From Cucumis sativus (lineage: Eukaryota; Streptophyta; Magnoliopsida; Cucurbitales; Cucurbitaceae): a DNA stretch of 64,000 nucleotides. Below, one piece after another: positions 47,901 to 59,345 of this stretch (position 1 is its first letter; each line of letters begins with the position of its first letter). The DNA lies in the NCBI RefSeq assembly GCF_000004075.3, contig NC_026657.2, positions 9,672,001 through 9,736,000 of the forward strand, read 5' to 3'. Below the pieces are notes generated by a model, which did no database searches, had not been told where the DNA came from, and saw only the letters and a program-made list of their open reading frames with translations. The position numbers were made by a program, and so were the translations under genes.

Positions 47901-48377
47901 ATTGGTTGCGATTAAAGTGGGATTGGCGATTTCGACGGATTGGAAAGTGGTGAGATTCTGAAATTTGGAGGTGGAGACGAGCCAGAAATTGTCGCCGGCG
48001 TTGATTTTGTAGGAGAGATTAGCATAGGAGATACTGACGGAGGCGTTGACGGAGTGGCAGGAGCAGGTTATGGGAATGAAGAGAGGTTGGCCGGAGAGGA
48101 GAGGGAAAGTAGCGTTGGAGTCGGAGATGTTGCTGGGACGAGAAATTTGGAGGCGGCTGACCCAGAAGAGGTCAGCAATGGCAGCCAAATTGAGGAAATT
48201 GGGAGGGGTGGCTCTGTAGAAGACATAGGCCTGACATGGGTTGGCAGTTTGGTTGGCGGAGCAGGTGTAGCCATCGGCGTCGGGAGCTTCGGCGGCGGAG
48301 TAATGAAAGAAGAAGAAGAAGAAGAAGAAGGAAAATAAGAAGAGAATAGAGGAGGAATGGCGGATTGGGGAATACAT
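44903..48377 (-). CDS. LysM receptor-like kinase with degenerate kinase (LYK4/LYK5/NFP class)
   Basis: Plasma-membrane receptor of the LYR type, a family that perceives chitin or lipochitooligosaccharides, usually beside an active LYK partner. Two exons on -, 48377-47220 and 45640-44903, with a 1.6-kb intron, give 631 aa. Residues 1-28 are a signal peptide with an eight-Phe run. Three LysM repeats span about 38-232 with the hallmark CxC spacers CSC (105-107) and CKC (172-174), several N-x-S/T sites, and the last LysM around SYVIQPADTLSSIASRFGV. The transmembrane helix is about 261-284. The kinase domain starts near 345. The glycine loop is reduced to LIQGSVYKG, Lys371/372 and alpha-C Glu379 are present, the catalytic loop HKDIKSSN (460-467) is intact, but DFG is replaced by NFG (480-482). 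It therefore looks like a pseudokinase. The intron position within the kinase is unusual for LYK4/5, which I recall as mostly intronless. I cannot assign the exact ortholog. Confidence 0.92.
48306..48331 (+). repeat. GAA/TTC microsatellite coding for poly-Phe
   Basis: About eight GAA units on + (TTC on the coding strand) encode the phenylalanine run in the hydrophobic core of the LysM-RLK signal peptide. Slippage here would lengthen or shorten the signal core without shifting frame. Confidence 0.9.
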
Positions 48378-50537
48378 ATTTTGGGGGTATAGGGAAGGGT
48401 GCGTATTGGGTTTGATGTGTAAATGTGGTTTTTAAATGGGATTGTAAGTGTGGTTTTGGAAGGGAAAGCCTTAATAGAGAAAAAGGAAAGAAGAGTAGTC
48501 AAAGTCAAGATAGAAGTCAAGCCAATCAAAAGGGCTTATTTTGGTGGAATTTACGGTGGTGCCACTGGGGACAGAATTTCTTTTGTAATTTTGTTGATAA
48601 GTTTTCATATTGTAATGAACCGAACCCTAAAAATCGACCACACAGCTTTGAATGCGCGATGAGTGAACAGCTAAGTGAGGATAGCCCAAAACTTTTTAAG
48701 GAAAATTGTCAGTTGGAGAAGAGAGTTCAATTGATAAAACACAAACTTGTGTTCCACTATACCAGTATTTAAGCCATTACATATTAAAAGTTCAAAAATA
48801 ACTTGGACTCACTCAATTCAAAACACTAAATTTGCAATTTACAAAATTTAATAAATAATACTTTCTTAAAATTAATAATTTTAATACTTGAAGTAGTAGG
48901 CATCCAAAATTATTATTTTTAAATCATGTTGAAACTAGATCGAGTATTTATTACTTCTCATACGTATCATGTTAAGTAAGATATCTTTTTATAATACAAT
49001 TTTTTGAACAGGGGCAAGATGAGACTCATCATCTCTCTAAATTGGAATAATTAAGAAGAAAATAAAATTCTCCATCCCGTGTAGAATGGGAATAAACCCT
49101 TGATTAAGGCCTGCCCATGTGGAAAAAGATTGATACAAACTAAATGCCCAATAATATGAGGATATCGTGATTTATATTTGAATGAATAAGTGGCGCAATA
49201 TCCATATGATCATGGAATTTTTGTAACCTAATCTAATCTTGTGGGCAAACCCAATTTTGGTACTACGTTTTGTGAACATTTCCCCCCACTCATCTCTATC
49301 ACTTTAATTTCAGTGCATATTAAGTCTAAGTCTTCCTCAAAAGAGGCTCAAGTCTTCCTCATAAGAGGCTCAAGTCAAGCCAAATTCAGTTGGGACGACT
49401 TTTACATACCCCATTATTTCAGCAAATCCAAATCTTCATTATTTCATACAATTTAGTTTCAAATCTGTTATCAAAACATAATATAATCGTATAGGACAAT
49501 TCATTTAATTTTTATTTATTCTGATATTGAAAAACATTATATGTACTCAATCAATTAATTTTGGCGTACCAATTACCACTAAAGTCAAGTTTAGTTTAGA
49601 AATTGCTTTGTTTTTTCTTTGGTAGCAGTTGTTTATTTTTTTATATTTCTTTTCATTTTGGGATTAGGTTCTCTCTTTTACTGAAGTGCCTTTCACATTC
49701 ATTTTTTTTTTCCAATTTCTTTTGAACTGTTGTTTCCCTTTACTATAAAATATCAGATTTCTCTTTTTGAAATGTATCCATTCCACACATATATATGTTA
49801 ATGTTATTGACTCAGTCGCTAATCGCGGAAAAGTTTGGTTCAATTATTCCAAAAGATTAATAAATTTCATACGACTTTCTGACGCAAACTAATCAGTGGA
49901 CTAAAACCCTATAAAACCTTCCATCATTCTCTGTTGCAGTAGTCCAAATTATAATAGGAATTCTACAATGGTACAGTCTATTGTCTCTTCAAATATCTTT
50001 ATTAATATGATATTGTTTACTTTGGATATATAGTATCACCTCAAATACCTCATACCACATGGGATAGTTGTGATCGTTTATAAATATAAATTCACGATCT
50101 ACCCTTTATTTAATCGACGTGAGACTTTGACTCCATTTCTAAAATCTACTTTAAACTAATTTCCTCTGCATTAACCTGAACAATGAACTGATATAAACAT
50201 GAAAGAAATTATGAGTAAGATTCAGATCAATAAGATAGAAACAATTAATGGAGACATCAGGTGAGTGAACTAGGGCTTGGGAGAGATCTCAAGAGGGAGG
50301 GTGAAAGTACCTCAAATTACTTAGACGAGCGGGTTTGGCGCAAGGAGATTTAAAGAAATACATGACAAAAATTCTTGCTGTACGGTTGATAAGTTCAGTT
50401 CATAATTACAATTTACAAACACTAATACTATAATTAGAAGACCAAGAACAGTGTTGTATTGTATGATATACATTTTCATAAAGATTTTGATAAAAAGTTC
50501 TCACTTGCCTTACAATGTACATCCACTGAGGAGGCAA
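48378..50537. other. intergenic region between LysM-RLK and PNSB5
   Basis: Holds the promoter and leader of the LysM-RLK (from 48378) and the 3' UTR of PNSB5 (below 50537). No supported gene. A 22-bp duplication lies at 49328-49371. The frames on + at 48423-48772 lack any recognisable domain. Confidence 0.6.
49328..49371. repeat. 22-bp tandem duplication (2 copies)
   Basis: The unit aagtcttcctca(a/t)aagaggctc occurs at 49328-49349 and 49350-49371 with one mismatch. Each unit contains a short inverted pair, cctc/gagg. Confidence 0.9.
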
Positions 50538-52364
50538 TCATGTCTTTGTTATATCATCGTTCTTGACAGTGAAATCCCACAAGTCTCCATACTTCTCATT
50601 GAATTCCCAGATGTCCATGGTGTTGTAGTCTGATATCAACTTGTCACGAGCCCCTCTCTCCATGTTATATATCTGAGGTTCGAAGTTGTGTGGCTGGTCT
50701 GGCTTGTCAATTTCAATTATGCAGAATACTATTGTAAATATAGCTGCTCCAATGTATAGATACTCCCCCTGAAATAAAGTCCAATAAGAACCAACCAAGT
50801 GTCCTCGACAATGGCCAAGAAGAAAAGATAAATGACATTTTAAGATATATCTCACTTAAATGCTACTTTCATAGAGTAGACATTGATTAAGAGAAATCTT
50901 GAACAAAACAAAAGCCATTTTAACCGTTTCAAAAGTTACTCTAAAATATGCTTGAAAGTACCGGAACATTGAAGTACATTCCAGCAGCAACTGCCGGTAG
51001 GAAGAGCCAAGAGATGAGGCCTGCCAAGAATGTAAAGTGTGCTAATAATAAAATGAGTGGTGAAATTAGAGGATTGAGTTATGAAAGAGCGACAATAGTT
51101 TACCCTGAAAGCCTGTTGGGGGTCCAACTGCAGCAATATCATCTGCAATGGCTCCCCAGAATGTTCCTATAAAGAAGTAGCCAGTGAAAAGTAATCAGTA
51201 CCAGAATTTACTAGCCAAATGAATTAGCAAGGAGATAAATATCCCTACTACCAGCACAAGTTGGTCCGTACTTCTAGTCGTTGGTACTGCTTAAAGAGAT
51301 GCAAAAATTGATACCAAAGTTACCATCAACTTCTCAATTTGACTAAGAGTTAGTTCGGGATAACTTCTAAAGGAAGTGCAAATGAAGTACTTTTGGTTCG
51401 GTTGTAGGTGATCTTTAACATTTTCAAAATTACTTCTATTATCTAACAAAACATCCTGAGAAGTTCCATAGTGTTTTTAATTAGTTAAAACCCTTTTCTC
51501 ACTATGCTAAAAGAGTCATTTGGCACACAGTCTGAGTGAGATAGATTGTAATCAGTTTCACCTTGGCTCAACTGTGATGGCACATGGCATTGAGAAATGT
51601 GAAGTCTATACTAAAAAACTCACGAAATTAGATCTTAAGGGCTTATGGGAAAGCAAAATTCCATGCTTGGAATGTCTAAATCAGAGAACTAAGGGCTCCA
51701 ATAATTCCAAGGATTAAATCCACATTCCACTCAGTCTAAACAGAAGACTTAATCCAAAACAGAAACAAGTTCTGGTAGATTATAGCATCCAAATTTAAAA
51801 TATTCTCCCAAGCAAGGAATGAAAATAAACCCAGTTGCATATGCTACAGAACTAACCTTTCTTCTCCCCTTCAAAGTAAGTGTGATGTCCATCGTATACT
51901 CCATACTCAAAATCTTCCTATGAAACGAAACAAAAAATTATCAACATCTCCGTCCCTAAATCAACTGAAATTGAATTTAATCTTAATTTAAATCAGTGAA
52001 TCCAAATAAACACATCACAACTCATAACTTGAAAACCTAAAACACAACAAAATCAGAGAGTTAATGAAGCAGAGAGAGAGAGCACAAAGAGAGCGGTTCA
52101 TACAGGGCTGACGCTGTTAGTTTCCCAACGATCTACAGGGTCTTCGTTTAAGTCGGGTTCAATCTCGGACAATCCTGCCGCATTGAGCCGCAGAGAGAGG
52201 CTTCTCCTCGTCAATTTTCCAAGCAACTTGGAGGAGGAGATTCCGTTGGTTCCCGAAATCTTTCGAATCGAAAACGGTGTAGCACTAATAATTTCAGAAG
52301 ATTTGAAGATGATTTTGGGGATTGGATTGAAAGAAAGAACGGGGAGGGAAGAACAGAGAGCCAT
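50538..52364 (-). CDS. PNSB5: PNSB5/NDH18, chloroplast NDH subcomplex B subunit 5
   Basis: Nuclear-encoded subunit of the chloroplast NADH dehydrogenase-like complex, which carries out cyclic electron flow around photosystem I in stroma thylakoids. Five exons on -: 52364-52104, 51917-51857, 51166-51104, 51020-50962, 50768-50538; phases close to 224 aa. Residues 1 to about 60 form a Ser/Arg-rich transit peptide (MALCSSLPVLSFNPIPK then ...LLGKLTRRSLSLRLNA). The mature part starts with an acidic SEIEPDLNEDPVDRWETN segment, then DFEYGVYDGHHTYFEGE and TFWGAIADDIAAVGPPTGF. Two hydrophobic segments follow, LISWLFLPAVAAGMYF (about 130-145) and YIGAAIFTIVFCIIEI (about 153-168). The tail is hydrophilic, with PHNFEPQIYNMERGARDKL and IWEFNEKYGDLWDFTVKN. 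All elements match the family as I know it and length is typical. Confidence 0.92.
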
Positions 52365-53295
52365 TTTTGGGTTTATCGTCTTTAATTTCTGAACGTTTAA
52401 TCCCCGCCTTTTGTTCTAACGATAAAAGCCTTGAAAGTAACTTCCCAGTCTCCTTTCAACAGCACTCTAACCAATTAAAATTTTCCACGTAGTACAAAAT
52501 ATGCATCGTGTATACGTGGCAATTACAATTTGAAAAACACTTTCTCTCAATGCAATCCAAATAGGCTACAAATTTTAGATGAAGAAAATAGATATTTGCA
52601 ATAATTTATAGGCAAAACCATTTCTCCTTTAGGCACTTCCCATTTCTACTTTTTTTTTCAAATTTCCACTGGAAAACAATGAATGTTGGAACTTTGCTTA
52701 TTATATAACTAATATGTCATACTTGTCCTAAAATCTATTGATATTTCTATCTTTAGATTTTGGAAATATTACGTGATGTTTGAAACATTATGATATTCTC
52801 TATTGTATTTTATTAATTAGCATTTCAATAAGTTGTAGTTCATTCTTTTACTTGTATATAATAAAATCAACCAAATTTGTTATAGTTAAAAGTAATTTTA
52901 ACAAATATCCAGAATTGAAAAGTATTATTATAACTTCAAGAGTTATAGCATAGCCACATATTTTTCAATGAACTTAAATTAAGCCTTCAAATCAGAAAAC
53001 TTGAGTGACTTAAAAAAAAAAAAAAGTTAGAGGGAAGTTCAGGAAAATTGAATTATTGTGTCATTACCTAAACTAATTGAATGGGGCTTAGATAAACTAT
53101 ATGCTCCAAATTACTAAATTATGTTTGATTAGATTTGCGATCGAAACATTCATATATGTAAAAACAAAAAGAACTTTACAGAACCAAAATTTAAATTGAA
53201 GTTTACGATTGTAGTTTAGCACTACACGAAAATTGGAAGTTCCAAATCCCTATAACTCTATTCCCTTTCCCCAACACAAACAAACAAAAAGAGCT

Positions 53296-54597
53296 TTACA
53301 AATTACATTTCCTCTGCCATGGAACTGCAAATCCTTGAAGTTTGCCTTCAAAACACCTCCAATGGTGTTCTTCAAACTCCTCCCCTCCTTTCACCACCCT
53401 CACCTCCACCATCGTTAATGCCACTGCCACCTCCACCACTTCCACCACCACCACCACTCCCCTCTTCCCCATTCCGATCGACCCTCCCTTTCCCCCCACC
53501 TCCACTTCATACTCCAACTCTACGCCCATCTCCCTGACCCTCTTCTCCACCTCCATCACCGTCGCTCTCGACGCATACCTCCTCTCCGCTCTCCTCTCCG
53601 TCGTTTCAAACAGCCCCGATAAATCCAACCCCGAAGACATCGAAATTATATCGAACGCATTCATTTCCCCAATTCCCCTCTCTTTTCCCATTCGATAATC
53701 CCTCATCGATTGCAGTAGGTTCTCATTGGCCTGTTTCAAGTGCAGCGATTTCTTGAACCAGGGGTTTTGCATTAACGCCTCAATGCTCATCCTCGTTTTG
53801 GGATTCGGATCGAGGAGGTGATATATTAGGAATCGGACAGGTTTCGATACCCAATTAGGGATTTGAAATTCTCGCCTGTGGATTTTTCTGTACATCGCCG
53901 CTAGATTACTGTCGTCGAAAGGGAGAAACCCAGAGAGCATTACGAATAAAATTACTCCACATGACCAGGCGTCAGCCTTTCCGCCGTCGTATCCGCTACC
54001 ACTGCGACAGGTCATGACTTCTGGCGCTGAGTACGCTGGAGTTCCACAAGAAGTGTGGAGTAATCCGTCTCTGAGTTGTTCAGGTAAAGCAGAGAGACCG
54101 AAATCAGAGACTTTCAGATTGCCCTGTTCGTCCAGCAAAAGATTCTGCGGCTTCACGTCACGGTGAACGACGCCGTTATCGTGGCAGAACTTAAGGGCCG
54201 AGACGAGTTGTTGGAAATACCGGCGCGCGACGGTTTCGGTGAATCGCCCACGGCGGGAGATTTTAGCCAAGAGTTCGCCACCGCCAGCGAATTCAACCAC
54301 CAGGTATATTTTGGACTTTGTCGCCATGACTTCGTGGATTTTGAGTATGTTTGGATGGTGATCGAGGCGGCGCATGGCGGCAACCTCCCGGACTATGCAA
54401 CGCTCCATGACAGCGCCGATGGTTTTGGATTTGTCGATGATTTTGATGGCGACGGTGGAGTTATCGGCTAAGGAAACTGCTTGATAGACTTTGGCGAAAC
54501 TTCCACGACCGAGAAGGCGGCCTAATTGGTACTTCCGGAGAAGAGTAGTAGCGGGGGTGGGAGTGGGAGTGGCAGTGGGCCGGAGCCCCGTCTCCAT
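53296..54597 (-). CDS. CIPK7: CBL-interacting protein kinase, intronless (CIPK4/CIPK7-like)
   Basis: SnRK3 Ser/Thr kinase activated by calcium-loaded CBL sensors; acts in stress and ion-transport signalling. Single exon, 433 aa from the Met at 54597. The open frame extends 30 codons upstream to 54687, but that extension has no kinase-family character, so I take the METG start. The kinase domain is about 23-281: glycine loop LLGRGSFAKV, Lys52, HRDVKPQN (145-152), DFG (165-167), activation loop up to APEV (191-194), AWSCGVILFVMLSG. The NAF/FISL motif MNAFDIISMSSGLDLSGLF is at 312-330, followed by the PPI-type region. The C-terminus is rich in valine (VVVVVEVVEVAVALTMVEV), as in CIPK7. The absence of introns fits the intronless CIPK clade. 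CIPK4 and CIPK7 are hard to tell apart here. Confidence 0.93.
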   Translation of the reverse strand: METGLRPTATPTPTPATTLLRKYQLGRLLGRGSFAKVYQAVSLADNSTVAIKIIDKSKTIGAVMERCIVREVAAMRRLDHHPNILKIHEVMATKSKIYLVVEFAGGGELLAKISRRGRFTETVARRYFQQLVSALKFCHDNGVVHRDVKPQNLLLDEQGNLKVSDFGLSALPEQLRDGLLHTSCGTPAYSAPEVMTCRSGSGYDGGKADAWSCGVILFVMLSGFLPFDDSNLAAMYRKIHRREFQIPNWVSKPVRFLIYHLLDPNPKTRMSIEALMQNPWFKKSLHLKQANENLLQSMRDYRMGKERGIGEMNAFDIISMSSGLDLSGLFETTERRAERRYASRATVMEVEKRVREMGVELEYEVEVGGKGGSIGMGKRGVVVVVEVVEVAVALTMVEVRVVKGGEEFEEHHWRCFEGKLQGFAVPWQRKCNL

Positions 54598-55639
54598 AGC
54601 GGCGGCGGGCACTGGAATTTGCGTTGGAAATAAAGCGTAGTTGCAATGAAGGCAATGGGAAATTAGGTTTTTATAATGCATTGGCAAATGGATGCATGGG
54701 ATTAGCTGTCACACACGGGCCTATTTTTCAATTTTAATAAATCTTATTTTACTAAAATACCCTTCTACTTGCAAAATAACAACCCGACTCTTTTACCAAC
54801 TCTAGTTTTTCTTTTAGTGGAAAATCACAATGAATCTATGTTTTAGGTTTCATTTTAGTTTATTTTACTCCTATTTTTAAAATATCATTTTTCATTTCTA
54901 TAAATTTTAATATCATCGATTTACCTACTTCTTTTAATATTTATTTTATCTATTTTGTAACTATTATTTAATAAAAAAGTTCACCAACCTACAATCTCTA
55001 TAACAAACTTAGGTTCATTACTGTTTAATTAACTTTAATTAATTTAACAACCAAAATATTAATTTACCATTCAAATAACAATTATATTTTAATCAAAGAG
55101 GCCCTATAATTTGCTGATTGTGGTAATGAATTTGTTGGGGTTTGTTTCAATTCTTATCATATTCACGATTATATAAATATTTTAATTATTTTTTAATCAA
55201 AACATCAATGATTAAATAAACTTTTTATGAGTTACATTAATAGAAATTTTTTTAACTTGAATGTAAGTTCCTATTTGGTTAATAGCTTTCATGTTTTCAA
55301 AAACAAAAAATACAAATAAAATGAAATGAAATATAAACAATTTATTTATTTTATTGTTTTATTTTACCATTTTTTTTATCGAACAAATATATTTATATGA
55401 ATTTTTTAAGGTAGGGTTGATTTGGTGGTAATGAAATTAAATTAAAAATTAATTGTATAATTCCAATAAGTTTCATGATTTAAGAATAAAACATGAACTT
55501 AAAATTTTAAAATAAAAAAAGCTATATTTTCAAAGTAAAAATAAAAAGATCTAAATACAAGAAGAAAAGAAGAACTTATGAAAAACACCGCGAGAAGAGA
55601 AGAAGAAGAAGAAGAAGGGTATATTAGTAATTTTAGAGA

Positions 55640-55850
55640 AAAATGGAAGGGGAACTGGCGATGACGTGGGTACCATAGAGGTTGCCACGGTGGCAATAAG
55701 GTGACAACTTGGCAAATATAAAGGGCCCACCTGGCAAAATCAGAACTCAAAGTCAGAAGGTCGTTTTCCCCAGGTACCATCCCCACACTTTCATGCCGTT
55801 CAAAAAATAAAATAGTTCTTGTCCATCGGAAATCTATATATATATACACA
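55640..55850. promoter_or_regulatory. GC-richer patch with clustered promoter-like motifs
   Basis: In contrast to its AT-rich surroundings this 200-bp patch has gatgacgtgggtacc (an ACGT core, about 55659-55673), a 7-1-7 perfect inverted repeat ttgccac-g-gtggcaa (55682-55696), two further tggcaa copies, agggcccacc (a TGGGCC-type site II element on -, about 55722) and ggtacc again near 55774. TATA-like runs flank it: tatataca at about 55834 on + and aaatataaag at about 55714. It looks like a compact promoter or a conserved non-coding element, but I see no gene on either side that it obviously serves. Confidence 0.35.
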
Positions 55851-58800
55851 CATTATATCAATATTATTATTAATTTTTCAATAATTATTTTGTTCTCTTC
55901 TTATGTTCTTGAATACCATTCATCATTTTATATTATAGGCTTCATCCCTTTGATAATTGTTGTACGGTTAAATATATTTACTATAATAACGAGAATAATT
56001 CAAATTACAACTGAATGAATAATTATAATCAAAGTTTAAATTGCGTTATTTTCTAAATTTTTGGGTCAAAAAACGTAAATAGAGTAAATAGCGACGAGAC
56101 TTGAGTACTTTGTGTAGAACTTGCATGTTTGATCATTTTGAAATAAGAGATATCAAATTAAAAGCATATTAAACATCAATGTTTTAAAAATGATAATGTA
56201 ACCTTCGCACATGTCATCAAAGATATTTTCTCCATGGAGACTTTGGACACATCCTGGAAAAACCCATTCATTAGATTTTAACAAGTTATTTTAGAAAGAT
56301 AGGTCTATGTAACAATAATTAAAAAATCTATGAATTTTGTCTCCATTTGTTTAGCAACCACATAGAATCATTTTAAAAAAAAAGAAGACATAGCATATTG
56401 AATGATGATGGAGCCATTGCAATTGGAAAAACAAACTAATTAGGTAGTATTAAAAGTTAAGACATCAAAATCATGGGTTAAGAAATGGATTAATAAAAAC
56501 CAAGTGGGGGTATTTGTTAATAATAACAAAACCCTTATTTTATTGTAAGGCAAAACTGATTTTAAACAAATTCCACTTGTCAATATTTTAAGGTAAATCA
56601 TTGCCTATGTGGACCAATAAGGAAGCCTCAAGTGATGCATTTGTGTTTCGTTAATTTCCAAAATCAACTATAATAACTTAGAGAGGTATCAAAATGGAGA
56701 GGTCAAAGTGATGATTTTAGTGATCTCAAATATTACGAAACGGTCACCTACTAATTAATTTTTGTATTATTACTAACCATTACATTATTTTACTACTTGG
56801 GCTCAAGCAAATGCAAACATCAAATATATTTTTTTTTCCCTCACGGCTAGCCTCCGTGAAGATTAACAATCTTTTAATCTATTAGGTAATTTGACATATG
56901 TAGTGTTTCTTTCCTAATTATAATTAAATAATCTCACTTGTCTTGAAATAAATCATTAATAAGCTTAAACCTAACCATTATTTTTTACACATAACAATAT
57001 CTAAGAAATAAACGAAATTGTTACGGTCGACAAATTGATTGAATCGTAATTAATACGACAACATAATATAAAAGAAACTCAAAGTTATTTTGTATATACA
57101 CTAAACTCCTTTTTTGGACAGTTTCATATAATATTTTTCTCACACGACAAATGAAAAATTCAAACAAAGCAATTTACTTGATTGGCACAATTAAGGTTGA
57201 AAATTTCAACCCCAAATATAATGTTGATATTGGTTTAAATTACTACTAATTTAATGGTAGTATATTAAGTAGGAGTTAATGATTTAGAGAGGGCTATCTT
57301 GACTTTTGACTAAAATATATGATTTCAGTTTGTATTATTTTAAGTAATTAGGATCTTAATTAATTATCTGTGTCCCGTTGAAGTTTAATTAATTTAGATT
57401 TTCTGAGACATTAATTCATTAGATTTGATATTATTGAACTACCAAAATAAATAAAATCTAAACTAATTAAAATATCATGATCTAATTATATAATTCATTT
57501 CTGTCTAATTCACAAACCCATCATTTGATTGGCCAATTTTCTTTTTAAAAAATTGACAGTACGTGTAAAAATAATTTAAAGTACCAATGATTTGAAAAGA
57601 ATAGAAAAATGAAGAAGGTGAGATTGATTTCTAAAGTTCTATCAATCCATCAACAAACAGATCGGGTGTTTTCTACGAAAATATAATCTAAATAAATTGG
57701 TTTAGATATACAATTGTCTAAAATACAATATTATAAATAAATTAATAAATTGCGTTCATAAAGAAAAAATTAAATATTTTGAAGATTTGTTGAATGGAAG
57801 ACAACGTAATTAATGTTATTTTAAAAAATAAAAATTCTTATATAATTAATTTTAAGATTATGTTTGGATTACATTTTGAAAATTTTAATATAAAAAGGTA
57901 AATACTTGAAGTTTGTTAAACAACTATATAAAAAGAGTTTAAATAAAGATATTCTTCATCCTAAATTTGAAATCACATCTGGCAACATTTTTTATTTCAA
58001 AATACTATAAAGAAAATGAGATTAAAAATATTCAGTGTTTGTATATGACTAATGGTAAATTTGGAAATGATAAATATTTTTTATTTTAAAAAATAGTATA
58101 AATCAAAAGATGGGAAAAAATATTTATAGATAGAGCATAGTTTCGAACTCTATCGATGATATCAATATACATTTGAAAGAATTGCTAACATGAGTTAAGC
58201 TTAACTTTTATATGTATGTTCTTAGATTTCATATTCAAAATCCTCACTTTCGAGTTGTATTAATAAGATCTTAAAAAATGTTGGAATTTTTTGTTATGTT
58301 TTGTAAATAAATTTGATTTATCTTGGTATATTTAAAATTTTCTATCTTATTTTAAAATATTAAAAATTTAAAAGAAAGTATTGAAAGATTAAAGAAGTTT
58401 TTGGTGAAATTTAGTTATGAAATATTAGGTTAATTCTTTAAATATTCCCAAATAAATTAATGATTTGTTAGACCAATTGCAATGGGTCAAAATTGAAGTG
58501 AGTACGAGCATCTCATTTAATAGAATAGGCCCATCAAATAGATGGCCCAAAAACTTTCAATTGTATTCTCTATATTTTGTTATTCCCAATCTTACACATC
58601 TTTAGTATTAAATTAAGTTTCACATTATATTGTTTGTGTAGCCTATAATCTCTTGAATATAATTGGTTTTACTTTAGGTTAGATTTAGATTTTAAGTCAC
58701 CAACATAATAGGATTTTTTCGTTTGGTGGTGGGATATTAAACATTTTCTATTATTTTCTACGTGATAGTGGTATTTATTTTGAATCTAATCTCACATGTA

Positions 58801-59209
58801 TCGAAATATTATATCGTCACATTCATAACTATCCTTAAAGCTTGACTGATGTTGGAGTTGTAAAAATCCCACTTTAAACTATGTTTTATAATCTAAAGTA
58901 TTAATTAAATATTACACTTTTAAACGTAATTTTCAACACGGTAATTAAACTTAATTCTAATCGTTTCAAAATAAAAAACATTTGGAGTATAGAATAGGAA
59001 AGTCGTTTTTGAAAGGATAACGAGAAGTTATTAATTTGTTGACAGAGATAGTAGGTGTGACAAACTAACATGTAAAAGGGATCATTGTTTATAGAGGGTT
59101 CTTTTAATGGATGTTGACATTTGACAAAAGAAGATAGGGCTCAACTACTAATTAAAGGGGACTAAATGCCGATTGTTAATATGATTTTTAACTTAACTTT
59201 CAACTACTA

Positions 59210-59345
59210 TATTTTATAAATTACAAAATTAGTAAATTTAAAAGACGATAGCCCTAAATTACTGTCCGATAGCTATATAATTATCGTATGATAGTTGTCC
59301 GATATTATTAATTTTGTCATGTTTGTAATATGTAAAAAACTATTT
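59210..59345. mobile_element. palindromic MITE-like element
   Basis: Contains 'acgatagccctaaatta', 'ccgatagctatataattatcg', 'tatgatagttgtccgatatt' and 'aattttgtcatgtttgtaatatgt'. The left flank 'tatattttataaattacaaaatta' is roughly the inverse of the right flank. The layout resembles the element at 44045-44175, and both have the attttg(c/t)...tgtaata border phrase. Borders approximate. Confidence 0.5.

Noticed and set aside
47940..48338. 132-aa Gly/Glu-rich frame on +
   Set aside because: Shadow of the LysM-RLK exon 1 on the opposite strand; composition reflects the GC-rich coding region.
53319..53698. Pro/Ser/Thr-rich frames on +
   Set aside because: Antisense shadows of the valine-rich C-terminus of the CIPK.
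55499..55849. 116-aa open frame on -
   Set aside because: Ends in Ser and Phe runs from GAA/AAAT repeats; no domain; better explained as promoter-like patch plus microsatellite.
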